DNA from: Lepidonotus clava
Taxonomy: Eukaryota > Annelida > Polychaeta > Phyllodocida > Polynoidae
Assembly: GCA_936440205.1 (NCBI GenBank)
Contig: OW387149.1
Span: 30,348,966 to 30,412,965, forward strand
Direction: 5' to 3'
DNA length: 64,000 nt
The notes under the pieces were generated by a model, which saw only the letters and a list, made by a program, of their open reading frames with translations, was not told the DNA's origin and made no database searches. A program made the translations under genes and the position numbers. Positions 47,725-60,187 of this stretch are shown one piece after another (positions within the stretch are counted from its first letter, which is position 1; every line of letters starts with the position of its first letter).

Positions 47725-50063
47725 GATTTGCTCAGTAGGTTCTCCTGCTCAGACGGCGTCATCGAGTCGATGCTCTCGTTGGGGCTGGCCTGCTTCTTCA
47801 GACCCAGGTTCGGCTGGAGGTTGGCGATCGGTTCGAGGGGCCCCACGACATCCTGCTCATCTTCTACCTCCTCGTGGAAGCTGCGGTCGTACTCATCTTC
47901 CTGAATGCGGTCGGTCTCAGACTCCCCGCCCATGCGCCCTAAGAGGACCCCTTGGGCCATGTCGGGTTCCCCGCTTCCCGGGCTGGTCACATATACTGCC
48001 GGGGAGGGGTAGGATGGGGGCGCGTTCATGATGTCAGGGTCTTCGATGGTTGAGAGGCGCTTCACCACAGAGGGTAGTGAGGAGCTTTCGCTGGAGCTAC
48101 GTGACACCGGACTGGAAACCGGGCTTGGGGTCGTGTCGCGTTTTGTTCCACTCAAGTTCAAGTTCGATTCACTGACCTTGTCCTCAAGGTCAGCCACTGA
48201 CCCTCGGTTTGACCCAACACTTGACCCCTGAGATGACCTTCGCTTGTCAAGGTCACCTAATGTGACCTTCTCTTCGAGGTTGTCAGACGTCCTTGATGCC
48301 CTCTGCTGTTGGTAGCGCTGGATCCAGGACGCGGATCGCCTCGGCACAGCGACATCTCCGGCTCCGGGACTGAGTGGGCTGGACGGGCTTCCGGCAAGTT
48401 TGACCTCTGAAAGGTCATGGCCGCTCTCCGACCTTGCCATCTCCTCTCCGCTGCCTGAGCTGTACGTGCTGTCCGACATCTTGGACGAGTCCATGGTTTC
48501 GGGCACTGCCTCTCCATACATCCGCTGCCAGTACGAGTCGGCCTCATTGAGAGACGCCGTGATCTCCTCACTTGATAAGGAACTGTCTTCGCGCGATCTA
48601 CGCTTTGGAAGAAGAACCCCACCCGAAGAGGGGATTGAGGTGGAGGAGGAGGTTGTCGTCGATGAAGTCGTTCCCCGGTTGCGGCGACGCCATGAGGGCA
48701 ATTCATCCTCTTGCGACTCAGTCGTGGCAGTGGATGTGGTTGAGGTGGATGGTGCACTAGATGGTACACTAGTTGAGGCAGTCGTTGGTTCGGTCCTGGT
48801 TGATTCCGGTCTCTCAAGTGACCTTGCAGCTCTCAGACTTGTGATCTTCCCATCGTCATCCCTGCTTGTTCGCTTTGTGTAAGCAGGCTCACTCGGTTCA
48901 TCAGAATCTCTTCTCAAGCGCCGCATGTATGCTGGTGCTTCTGTTTCGCTCTCGTCTTTTTGGAATCTTCTCGAGTATGTTGTTTCCTTTGTGCTGCTGT
49001 CCTCATCATGTTTTGTTTTGAACCTGTCACTAAAAGTAGTGTTGATTTCCTCCTTAGAGGACTGATGTTGGTCCGGTCTGCTTATTCTCCGAGCGGATGT
49101 AAAAGAGTCCGCTCTCTGCTCATCTGTCGTGGCGCAATCAGTGGATGCTGTAGACTGGCGCTCAGGACTCAGTCCAGGACTCACCGGACTCCGAGCTTGG
49201 GTTGTTGACGTAAAGCCACTTTTATCCTCTTTCACTGGCAGTGTTTCGGGCTTGCTTAACCTACTTCTTGTTGAAAGATTGGGCGCAGAGCTTGTTTTCT
49301 GGACCTCCTCTTCGTACTTCTGTCTTATCCAGCGTGGTGGGAGTACCCTTTCAGGGCCGATCTTCTCTGTGTTTAACGTGTCCACCGACTCAGCCCGCTT
49401 TGGCTTATTCTGGGTTTCAGCCCCGTCCCCATGGTAACGGGCTTTGCGGTCTGCTTCCTGCTCCATCTTGGTGGGGTCGGAGGATGACCTTGGCTTGGTG
49501 AGGTAGTTGACAACAGGCTTATTGGAATAATCCACAGGCGGCTTATCAGGTAATCGGTTGCGGCCATATCCGACTGGTGACCGCGAAGTCGGTGAGGTGG
49601 GAGAAACCCCTCGATCTCGTGAAGGAGACGGTCTCCTATGGAATGCTCGTTGCCTCTCTTGCTCCTTCTTGTTCTGTTCCTCCATTTTGGCGAAGATCGC
49701 CCGTGTGTACTTGAACCGTTGTACATGGTTGGTTGTTTCGAAGAACTTCTGTGGGTCAGCAAGGTTGGGGTCAATTTTGGGATCAGGGCTCCTCTGGGAC
49801 TTTATCACTTCTGGGGCTGCGTCCGACCCCTGTTTCCTTCGTTTTGTCTCCGGGGATTTGGGACCAGACACCTGTCGACTGTAGCCAATGTGGTTATTAC
49901 TCTCATTGTTCTTGGCATCAAAGTCTGTTTGGAAGACGTTCTTGAGACGACTGACCTTATTGCCTAGGGCGCCAAAGTCTCGGTCCTGGTTGCGGGCGAT
50001 GTCGTCCGGGTGGTGGGGTTGGTAGGAATGCACGGGTCGCGGCATGGTTACAGGCCTAGACAT
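47725..50063 (-). CDS. neurabin/spinophilin-type N-terminal exon
   Basis: 779 codons plus two bases from ATG at 50063, ending at donor AAATC|GTGAGC (exon end 47725), so the in-frame TGA is intronic. An in-frame TAA lies just upstream; Met7, with context ACCATGC, is the stronger start. Residues 31-48 (GALGNKVSRLKNVFQTDF) resemble the vertebrate neurabin segment GSNVNRIKNLFMQMG. Residues 113-129 (HVQRFKYTRAIFAKMEE) resemble its F-x-ETRKMFERS segment. Both lie in the neurabin actin-binding region. The rest is Ser/Arg/Pro-rich and disordered, with VLPPRWIRQKYEEE at about 241-254 and the end SMTPSEQENLLSK. Neurabins tether protein phosphatase 1 to F-actin at synapses and cell junctions. The PP1 motif (R-K-I-x-F), PDZ domain and coiled coil would be on later exons, not found in this window. 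Family call from memory of sequences. Confidence 0.7.
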
Positions 50064-50756
50064 ACTGTCTTACAACTATCAATCTGTGTGGAATGTGTTC
50101 AAGCTTTCTACATTCAGACGAAAGGTACCTCGGTGTATCCACAGCGTACTTCCTTGGGTAACCATGGGTCCGGGTACCACCGATATATACTTTATATATA
50201 CTTATATTCCATCCAAGGGTGCTCAGGTAGTTTTCAGCATGCTTTGGACTCTAGTTGCTAAGGTTACAGATACACAATATAAGCTCCTGGGTTCACGGAT
50301 TGGTCACTCTTCCTGCCTTTCTTCTTCGTTTCAAATTTACAATTTTATCCTTTTTGTACATGAGCACCAGAGGATCAAGCGAAAGGGATATAATCTCTCC
50401 TGGGGATTTCTATGGCGATGCTGGCGGTTTCCTTGGTGACTTGGTTGCTAGGGGACGTGGTTACTAGGCGGGTGGAGGCAGAGGCAGGGGAGGCAGGGTT
50501 GAACGCTCTAGTTGTTGGTACTGGTTTCCATGTTGTCAGATGTTGCTTGGCAACGGTGTCTAGGCGTTGTCTTAGAACCAGGCAACCCTGAAAAGACGGA
50601 ACAAATAGAGAAATATTACAATTTTGTTTAATTTTGAGGTATAAGAACAATGTGAAAACAAATGTCATTATGACAGTAAACCCGAGAAAATAAAGCATCT
50701 CAATCAGAATTTGTCGATAAATATCTCAATTCATACCCTTTAATATTTAGGGATAA
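50064..50756 (-). promoter_or_regulatory. upstream region of the neurabin-like exon with RFX-like half sites
   Basis: GTTGCTTGGCAAC (50542-50554), GGTTGCTAGGGGAC (50443-50456) and GGTTACTAG (50459-50467) are RFX/X-box-like half sites clustered 380-490 bp upstream of the ATG, in a GC-rich patch with a GGCAGAGGCAGG repeat. No TATA box is clear. This may be proximal promoter or a 5' intron. Confidence 0.35.
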
Positions 50757-50992
50757 GGCCACACTAAAAAAAAAATCTGTTTCCGGTGGACCAGGTGGCC
50801 GTTAAAAAGGCCAGTCGGGCGGCCGCAAATTCTTTTTTTTTTCCTTTTTTTTTTCTTTTTGGTAGGAATATACATAGCATTTTTAGAAAAAATTTTTTTT
50901 TTTTTGAAAAAATGGAAAAAATTCTTCACACCTGGCTAAAATACGGCCACCCGGCCGGTCCACCGGAAACAGATTTTTTTTATAGTGTCGCC
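50757..50992. mobile_element. Harbinger-like MITE, 236 bp
   Basis: Inverted ends: GGCCACACTA...AATCTGTTTCCGGTGGACC at the left; GGTCCACCGGAAACAGATT...TAGTGTCGCC at the right. TAA flanks both sides (50754-50756 and 50993-50995), the 3-bp TWA duplication typical of PIF/Harbinger elements. The interior is poly-T/A-rich with no frame. The well-matched TIRs suggest a young insertion. Confidence 0.8.
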
Positions 50993-52499
50993 TAATGGTA
51001 TCAAGGGAATAACTTTCAACCACTTTGCAATGACAGAACGGATATGACAAATGATGGCGATCCAGAATCTACAATCACTTTTCATAGACGGAAAAAGGTA
51101 TTTATAGCATTTAATCTTTTTTCTAACAATTTAATAGCACTATGGCTGTGATCGATCCCTAAACCTAATACTCTGAATAGTCCACTTAGTTACTGGCTAT
51201 CATCCCTATTTGGCAGTTGACCCTTGCACCCAGAGACCTGTAATACTGGTACATAGTCACAGCACAGAGTTCGTAATACAACAGAGAGTGCACTGTTTGC
51301 TGAATGGACCACATGTGAAAAATTGATTTGTTGGATAACACTGAAAAGTATCATTATACATAACTAAATACTATCAACCTATTTATATTACTTTATATCT
51401 AAAATTATGTCTTTGTGGTCGTTTTTTTTACACCTGATGAGCGGTGCATATTGGGGGTGATGTGTATTGACGGTCCATACATACTGCTCCTCACTTTTAT
51501 GATTTCAATATATTTTGAATGATGTTTGGGTGACAGAAGGCAGAAAAACCGGATACTTGTGCGACCCATGGGATTTACAGATCGGGGGCTATGACCTTAG
51601 TTCTTGAAGACCCCTTCTGGGTTGTACAACCACCCTCAGACGCCCATCCCCACCCCCCTTCTTCTAATGTTAGAACTAAGTACCGTCGCTGTGTGTGACT
51701 TACTCTGTGGTCAGACCCTGCTCCGAGTCACGTCCTGCCCGGCTGACACCATCTACTTCCTACTCTGTACTCTATCACAGGGCAATTGTCACCAGTTCGT
51801 TTTTAACTCCGACACTTTGATGGGGTTATCCATCCTGAGGATGATTTAGGGAATTCACTATTATATTCTACTTTTTCTGGTGGCTCCCAAAAACGTACTT
51901 TTTCCAGTTGATTAAAACAAGTCCACATGCTCAAAAAAAAAGGACCCGGAGCCATGAATAGCCCATTTCTGATTTTCTCTGATACCCCACTTCACTGGCC
52001 TGTATTAATGATACAAGTCCACTCCCTACATCCTCAGTTCTTGGCGCTTTGCCTTCACATACTATTTCTATTCGTGTAACGAGTGGCAGAGATAACTGTA
52101 TATAGATCATTGTATTTAGAGCACAATTTTTGTCTGATCTGGATGGAGTGGTAATACGTTTTGGGGACATGTTCCTACTGCAGTTATTTAGGGTCTATTT
52201 TGAACTTCTTTTGAAAGTCTTTTATTACACTGTGTCTTTTTTCCAATTCGCACTGTGACTTATTGATATACCTAGCCTATCTGATAGCCTCATATATGGC
52301 AAAACCAAAGTAATACCTTTCAAGACCCTGCGTGGGCATCCTTTCAACTGAAAAAACTATTCTGTGTATAAAATAATGTGATAAAGAAAACCCGGCAGAC
52401 ATCAAGGTAGGATTCTCAATTTCCCCCCTCACTGATCTGTGACATTAGGTCTGCCGATCAGTCTGGTAGGGGTAACCCTTCTAAATACACGGACCACTC
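50993..52499. other. non-coding stretch
   Basis: No exon, defined repeat or strong motif seen. Confidence 0.5.
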
Positions 52500-52760
52500 C
52501 TGACATCAATAAACAGCCAATAGGGGGCGCCCTGATGCGTCAGGTGACCAACAGGGTCATATCTCCCTTACCCTGACCTCTGACCTTGGATGACCCACAT
52601 ACCTCGGCCAATCAGCGACCTCCGGGGGAGGGGTCGTCATGGTGACGGTCTGTTACCATGGTAACTTCACCACAACTCCCCTAATATCACTCAGGTTGGG
52701 ACAGTATTGACCTTGATAGAAATTGGGTTAACCCCAAGGTCAAAGGGTGTTCGATTTTCT
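52500..52760. promoter_or_regulatory. candidate promoter or enhancer cluster
   Basis: Within 260 bp: AGGGGGCGCC (52518), a perfect minus-strand AGGTCA direct repeat with 1-bp spacer (52574-52586), CCAAT (52608-52612), a GC-box-like GGGGGAGGGG (52623), the palindromic X-box GTTACCATGGTAAC (52652-52665) and AGGTCAAAGGGTG (52737-52749). It lies about 2.5 kb upstream of the neurabin-like ATG and could be its distal promoter. Activity is inferred. Confidence 0.4.
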
Positions 52761-55700
52761 CCTCTGAAGCTTCGTGAATTTATGGCCTATAATAGGTAGA
52801 TGTCAATAGGTAAATATTTGTCTAGGGGTCTGGGGTCTGGTAGTTATAAGCAGATGTCCATGCGTGAGCATTGTCAAAGTACTAGGTTAAAATTGGGTAG
52901 TTGTGAAGATTTCTTATTAAAGGAGAAGTTGTCTGCTAGCCAGAGGTTGTCTGTGAATCAGTAGTGAGGTCTAAAAAAGAGAAAGGTGTTGTGTTCAAAT
53001 GACCCGACCTTCTCCTTTGGCGTCACCCTAACTTTATTTTGATGAAAACCTCTTAAAAGAATTCAATAGAAATGACTTTTAATTTAGCATTAATTTGAAA
53101 TGCCACATATTTATACAGGAGATATAGTTAAGAAGCTGAAAAGGTATGGATTCTGATTTTTGATTCTGAGTAAAGGGGAAAAAAAACAGAAAATCGACCT
53201 ATCACCCAATGTTTTTCGGGTCTATTAGGTGAACACAGTTATTTTTGGCCTTATGAGCAGTAGTAAGTAGTTTTTCCTTAATAGAAGTTGGCTGATGCTA
53301 AGTAGACAACCCTTCTCCCTGTTAGCTATCAGTACCCATTAGAGATCGGACTGAGGGAGGGGGGAGAGGTGGTATACTGTCGCTGGTAATTACCTGCCTT
53401 ACCCACACTAATTACCCTAATCACAGACACGCCGATTACCAGCAGTCCCTCGGTGAGGGCTGGTGAGCCCTGATCTTCTCTGGTATGACCTATTACACTA
53501 TACGACACGAGCTCTGATATGACAATGTCACAGAGAAATCACGCATATTAGAGTCAAAATACTTTGTGAAACACGTGTAAAATATCCCAAATTGCCAATT
53601 TCAAACAATTATATCACTCTTGCATACACATTTTCTGTAATATAACCACAGTGCACCGATATCACAGCTCTAAGTTGTGTGGTGTAACGGGGCCTCAAAG
53701 CTGTATTTCACATACTAATTAAGATGCTGTCAATTTTGTATTTATTTTTTAATTATCTCTGAAAATATGCCATGAAACAAGACATCCTATGATATACTAT
53801 TTGAAAGATTATTGTACAACTTTTCTAGAGATACATAACATGTCCATTAATTCCCACTGGCTATTTTCAAAATTGGCAACAAAATTGACATATGGAATAT
53901 AGAATTAAGGCTACACTCTGTTTTTCTTATTCTCATATTACCACCCAAGTTTTAAAATTTGCAGAAAGTGCATTGTTAATGTAACTTTCTTTGAGCGCTA
54001 AATTTAGCCAAGGATGGACTCCACCCAGTAAAACCAACACGTTTTTAGAAACAGTTTAAAATGTTTAAGTAAAAAAGTTCTGCTTCCATTCTTAAATAAG
54101 ACGGCTGTCAGTGAAAAGGATTGTCTCTAGAGTAAAAGAAAATAATCAGAACCTTTTCTTAGTTAAACACAGACGTCCTTTGTATAGAATCGGAGAAGTC
54201 AAGTGCACTACATGGCAATTTGTCCTGTTTTGTTTTAGAGTTCTCAGAATTCAGGGCCAAATTGGACACGACGACTTTTGGTAGACATTCACCGACAGGG
54301 AAAATACTCCGAGCTGTGCTTTATAAACTTGATTTGTTCTAGGAACATGGAAAAGCTCTATAGAATACACAAAGACATTTCCTGCCTTTTTTTCCTCGGG
54401 TGGAAGGTGCTGAGTTTGTTATTATCCAATATTAATGGTGTCAGAGAAGTTTGAATGTTAAATCTCTGCTAAAATACACACTGAACTGTAGAAAAGAAGG
54501 GGAAGTCTTTTCCAACGTGATTAACATTCAGTTGTTCTATGAATTTCAAATGACTTTGCAAAAATTAACTTAACTGAAACATAAGAACAAATCTCAAAAG
54601 GCGTGGAAGCTCATCAGATTAAATCTAAAGACCTATGAGACTATCCTCAGCAAAATTAAAATGTCCCTTATTATCACCCCACTTTTAATATTGCTGTTCG
54701 ATCAATTCTAAAAGTACACATTTCCCTAAATACTAAACCTTCAACTCTTCAAGTGTTGGGTCAAAAATGGTTCATTGCAAGGATAAAGAAACAAACTTTA
54801 ATACAATGATACCTTTATTGCCTCACCGCCACCCCTCCTCGGACTAACATTCACATCAGTCAGGACACCATCCAATGGAGGACCTTCCAGATTCCTTTTA
54901 TTTCACTCCTCACAGGAGCAAATATGAAGCTAGTTACTGGAGAGCGGCGAAAGGTAAAAGCGCATGAAACGAAAACTAATACTTCAGCCTGTGTTTTGTT
55001 TTGTTGAGGTTGCCAAGTCTTAGTGCTCTTTTCAATACATCTAATTATAAACTTGTTCTCCTCTCTGGTCTTGCAAAATGATTATGAACTCTACTCGGGC
55101 CAAGTTACTCCTCTTTGTGTTTCTGGCTGAAAGGGTCCCCACTCAAATTTCATTTACAAATTCTTCGTGTTTTCCCTGAGATTTCCCTGTCTTGTCGCAA
55201 TTTTTTTCCTGTGTCATATCAAGCAAGTTGTTCAAAGTTAAAAGCCTTTGCATGCAGAAGATTTGTGGACGACCCAACAACAAGAAGTTAAATCCTTTTT
55301 TTATTTTGAGAATCAGGAATATCAGGACCTAGCAAATGAAATTCCCTGTTCTCCCTGTGCTTTGGTAAATGAAATTCCCTTCCCTGTGTTTCCTGTGTTT
55401 TAGTAAAATTTGCACCCAACTCGAAATTTACGAACAAAATTTTCCCTGTCCCACGACAAATTGTCCCTGCCATGGTTATGACGATCTCAAGGTGTTCAAG
55501 CTCATTTAAGATGTATGGCATGTCTGGAAACAAGAAGCTTACCAGGTTGACGGACACATCTGCCTCAATAATCTAACTAAATTTGACCCATCAAAAAGGT
55601 AATTAAAGTGGACTGCACAATGAGTCCTCCTCAACATAGATCATTACCTATTTTAGTCTAGCTCCCTTCATTCTACACTGGGTAATAGACTGAATGAAAT

Positions 55701-57409
55701 GTACAATAAAAAGGCCATAATGAGCACTGCCTGAAGCCTGCCTGGCCATCAGTGGTAGTCTATTGTATGAGTCACTCTCTGAGCTGACAGAATCAAGGCT
55801 ATATTCCACGATTCAATTCTATGCACTGTTGCAATTTCGTAAATCGTCCAAAGGAATAAGGACCAAACATAGACGTGTTACATATCATAAGAAAGGATTT
55901 TAAATGCTCTTCCAAATGGTATGTAGCATGCGTGGGTTCCTGTAATATTTCTATTGAAAACTCAGAAATTAGCAAATTCCTGGTAGTCAAAATCTACAGA
56001 ATTGACTCAATAACTGCTCACTGTTACTCATTACGTGACCCATTTATCGACTCGCACCAAAGAGACTGCCTTTATGTCTGATTCATATATAGATTACCAG
56101 CAGATGATAGGGTAAACATCACTATCTTTGGGATTATACTAAAACCAATGCTGGTGGCTTTGGTAAATACGAATAAGGATACTAATGTGCTTTCCTTCTT
56201 ATTCTCACTGCGTGATCGATCTTTATTTCTATGACTTGGGGGAAAATCCTGTTGAACTCGACTCATGAATAATAAAGCGCACAGACAAGAACTCCTGTTG
56301 AGGCTTCTAAAAGACGAGAGGAAATTATTCCTTGTTGTCACAGTCTAATGACAAATACCACTAATACTACCGTAATATATATTCTATTTCCCGTTTAATT
56401 AAATGCTGTAACCTACTTCGGGATAAGGGAACACACAGATCTTTCACTAACACGGAAATTAACAGTTCCTAGGGCTTCCCTGTATACAGAACGCCTGTTC
56501 TAGGTAGTAGGTAATCAGTTGGGGACAATGTTCTAAGGATACTACTCCCATTACATAAACATGTTCGGGCCTTTTTTTTTTCCTCCGAGCAATATTGATT
56601 CCCAAAATGAAAGCCCCGGAAATTATCAGCTGCCGCATTGGGAAAACTACATTTGTATGTCTGTCATTTCCTGGCTGTCTTTCACTGTATCAAAGCTTGC
56701 TGATGTATCAAATTAAATCCCAATGCCAACTTGTATTTGTATCTATATCTATTTATAGCAAGCAAGTCTAATATAGATATATATTAGATCTCATCCAGGT
56801 AACATCGGCGAGCTGCCGAGCGTTTTAGCCTCGTCCTACACAGATATATTTTATATGTGTCTATGATCTAACCTCTTTGATTCGTGAATAAGAGAAAACA
56901 AAGCTCGAATACGGGTGAGATACATTGAGAAGTAAAACCCGTCGCCCTGCCCAAGGAAAGATACCTATTTCATATTCTTATAATTTAGTCTCGTGTTTAC
57001 AGAATTGTCCTTTTCTACCTTTTTTTTTTTTACCGAAAAATACAAATCTAGCTTAGTTAATCCACTGAAAATTCTAAACTTATCAGGAAATGTTCTACCA
57101 AATTTGATTTCTTAAGCTCTGTTATTTCTGGCACATCTACGAGGTCGATCATCTTAATTCTCTGACACTTCCATAGTTATTTCTTGATTTTCCTGGTATT
57201 TCCAGGCACTTCTAGGGACATAGGATACAGACGTCTGGGTTTCGGCAGGTAGCATGACGTGACAGGGGTCGTTAAAGGTGGGCTCTGAGTCACAGGTGAG
57301 TTACTCACCTCCCAGACACACTCACGCCCCGAGACCGTTCTGACCCAGATAACTTCTCACATAATGCGTCCGTACACTTACAAGAGTCAATAGATTTTAT
57401 TGGCCACTT
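52761..57409. other. non-coding stretch
   Basis: Contains TTTCCCTG-rich dispersed-repeat sequence (about 55150-55470) and a decayed MITE (55840-56010). No exon is supported. Confidence 0.5.
55840..56010. repeat. decayed relative of the 22723-22930 MITE
   Basis: TTACATATCATAAGAAAGGA, CTTCCAAATGGTATGTAGCA and GGTAGTCAAAATCTACAG follow the same order as the interior of 22723-22930, with substantial divergence. Ends are unclear. Confidence 0.45.
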
Positions 57410-57566
57410 CAATCTGTTAAGACTTTACCTCTATAGATAGTATGGGTAAACCTTTTATGGTTGTTGGGCTGCTAACTTATTTATGGTCCTACCTACCATA
57501 AATGAGCGGCCCCAAAGCATGTTGGGATATGGGGTAGAATTTTCACCTAAAATGGATACTGTTGTA
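57410..57566 (-). repeat. dispersed repeat, reverse copy
   Basis: The reverse complement matches 33425-33570 (GGCCCCAAAGCATG, TCCTACCTACCATAAA, TTCACCTAAAATGG). Confidence 0.65.
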
Positions 57567-57605
57567 CAGGCTTACTTTGGGAGACAGTGGGTCGGAGTTG
57601 ACAGA

Positions 57606-57634
57606 CTCACACACTCACTCACTCACTCACTCAG
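57606..57634. repeat. (CACT)n microsatellite
   Basis: Five to six CACT units in a row after ACACA. Confidence 0.9.
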
Positions 57635-57639
57635 GTGAG

Positions 57640-59030
57640 GCAGGGTTATACCCAGATGACATGACAAAGAAATAGGAATAATCTGCAGAAGAGGAATTCG
57701 TCCTAAAGCGTCCATCGTCGTTTACCAAAATCATACTTTTGCTTATAGAATCACCTAATGAAAACTGCTAAAGATGTTAGTCATTTTACTCCAAGCGAGT
57801 AGAAATGCACGTTCACTAACATTCTACCGACAAAAAGAGTTGTTCCAATAGTTTTGAACTGTCCCCACCTTTTAAGGCACCTGACCCGCTGATACAATCT
57901 ATCTACAGCTTCTTCCATTTTTCAGAAATACAGCCCCAAAACGAGGTCTCCTAAGGTGACCCCTGATCTGGTTACCAGCATGACTGGTTCAAGTGAACAC
58001 CTTCTCTACGGGAACCAGCGAAGCTTTACCTGTGACCTCAGCCCAAGGTCAGTCCCAGAGGTCACCGTGGGTTGTCATCTAGAACCAATTTCCTTTAAAG
58101 TGTTACATCTTACCATAAAGTTCTACTTGACCTTTGACCTTAAGAGCCTGACCTGGCACCTCATAACTGTATTTGACCAAGCCCCCACCCCAACCCCCAC
58201 CACACACAGAGTGACACTAATAAAATCATTATTTGGTATATCATCTAGATAGGGAAGGAGGTGCACCTATATAACTAAAAATCAGATTTATCCAGAGAAA
58301 AGAAATGAAACCTCTTGCTGTGGCGTGTTATCTATAGGACTATAGACATATATGACATGCCATTGCCTTAATTTGGCTCTCTGTAATCCCTGTACCTTTT
58401 TTAAATTTTGCATAAAGAAAAAGGTGGAGGAAGTGGGTGTTTGCTCTGAATGGTGATTCACAGCATACCTGAGATTCTTCAGCACTGTATTACTGAGTAC
58501 TTATAAGCTGGAGGCAATGACAGTGTTAGGGGTCATCAAAAGGAGGTTAACATTATTTCCTTCTTTCCTTTGTGTTATTATATTAATTACATAATCTTGA
58601 TACTATAGGAGAGCTTTTCTTGTATAAGAGATGACTGTAGATAAATAATGGGGAAAAAAGCCATTCAAAATCATACAAATGTAATCAAGGACAGACCAAT
58701 ATGAATAGCTTCCTGGCCAGGAGACAAGTTGGTAATCTCAATCTGTCATACCCTCAACCACTAGGTGCTAGCCCACCAAGCCGACCCATATACTGGAACA
58801 CACACCTGTTTCAACCGTTTAACACATGATTAACACCTGTCATGACGTGACCAAAAAGGTTGGTTGGTTATTGGGGTTTAACGCCGTAGCAACATCTAAG
58901 GTCATATCACGGCGATGACCAAAAAGGTGGGTCAGGTGTTAGCAGAAGTGCCCACATTTGACCTTTGACTAACATTAACACCCGCTTGGGGTCCCTGCAC
59001 TTTCAGACCATCACAGAGAGGGCGAATACT
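57640..59030. other. non-coding stretch
   Basis: Contains a perfect minus-strand AGGTCAAAGGTCA (58128-58140) and the molluscan-type repeat at 58860-58916. No exon is supported. Confidence 0.5.
58860..58916 (+). repeat. molluscan-type GGGTTTAACGCC repeat
   Basis: TTGGTTATTGGGGTTTAACG, then CCGTAGCAACATC and CATATCACGGCGATGAC, resembles the GGTTTAACGCC repeats widespread in mollusc genomes. It is the main repeat-based pointer to the phylum. Confidence 0.6.
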
Positions 59031-59240
59031 GGGGCCCTAGATGGGGGGGTCCTGATGTCGCATGTCGAAGTTAAGAAATGGCAATGTCGCCCTGTCGAAT
59101 TTAAGAATTGGCCATGTCGCCCTGTCGAATTTAAGAAGTTCCAATGTCCCCTGTCATTATCTCATTAAAATCCCATGTCACATGTCATTAAGCCCCCAAA
59201 AGGTCCATGTCGCCCTGTCGAATTTAGGGGTCTAGGGCCC
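59031..59240. mobile_element. TIR element of the GGGCCCTTG family, copy C
   Basis: Left GGGGCCCTAGATGGGGGGTC, right GGGGTCTAGGGCCC; the tips pair through GGGCCCTAGA. The interior is a tandem array of about 32 bp, CATGTCGCCCTGTCGAATTT AAGAA, with three good units and degenerate ones. It is the best-preserved copy of the family in the window. Confidence 0.75.
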
Positions 59241-59728
59241 TAATACTCTGACATCCTGACGTGGGAATTCTATTCCCCATTTCATTTTTGTCCTAGAAGT
59301 AGTATATGCTTTTTAAGCTTTGACATCCTGGTGTGGTCCCTTCTAAGTACATTACATGACGTGCCTTTAGAGATGGTGGGATTGGTAACAAAATGCAATA
59401 GAAATACAGTATGTATCTAATGATTGCAGAATCAGTGGGGGGCTTGCAGTAGGATTTCAGAGGCGAACCAGTAGAAACGATTGGTTGAGCCCTGTCTGAT
59501 GTGAATAAGTCGAGCCCGCATCTGATTTCCAACAGCCACAAGTGTAACAAGTACACAGATGTAAACGATACTGTATCAAACATGATGTAACCGATACCTT
59601 GAGTATGGTGTAACCCTCATACACGATGAAACTGATACATGAACTGTGATGTAAACTTAGACATAGTTCTGGGGCACTGTGGAGACATGAGGAGACCCTC
59701 ATAGACCACAAGACGGGCTCTCCGGGAC

Positions 59729-59943
59729 TTAAGCCCTAGAACCACCAAGCAATTTTGACCAAGTTGGCTGACTGATCAGTGCTAAAACTTGTTGATTATA
59801 TCAGGATAATCAACTGCTTTTTGCACCAAATGAATCTCCAATCAGAAGATCTACGCAATATTGAAATGTGCATGTTTGTTTTGAATCAGTGCTAACATGT
59901 GATGCTTCTGGTAGAATTGGCTGATATTGGGTAAGGGGCTTTC
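59729..59943. mobile_element. MITE-like element, related to 45518-45719 in reverse
   Basis: TTAAGCCCTAGAACCACCAA at the left, GGGTAAGGGGCTTT at the right. The interior ACCAAGTTGGCTGACTGATC and GAATCAGTGCTAACATG matches the minus strand of 45518-45719. Confidence 0.6.
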
Positions 59944-60187
59944 GATGATTTAGACTTCTCTCTATATAGGCTCTAGGTTCTATAAATACTACTTCCCCTT
60001 TGGATCGAGAGCTGAGAAGACCCTTATGGACCACAAACCGGGGACTGCTAGACCACAACCACGGGAGGACTTCCCCCTTCTCAATCCATGTAAACAGTAT
60101 CACATAGTCTCTCAGACTCTGCTATAAAGGGCCCTCGTTCCACAGACCCTTTACATCTTTCATAAGAATCTTTATTAATTTATAAAT

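Noticed and set aside
48165-48275. Cluster of AGGTCA-like sites inside the neurabin-like exon
   Set aside because: They fall in coding sequence where EVT/GDL/ADLE-type codons produce AGGTCA by composition; no exact DR1 spacing.
48400-48882. Plus-strand frames inside the neurabin-like exon (also 49373-49774 and 48257-48817 on the minus strand)
   Set aside because: They are shadows of a long, GC-richer coding exon in other frames.
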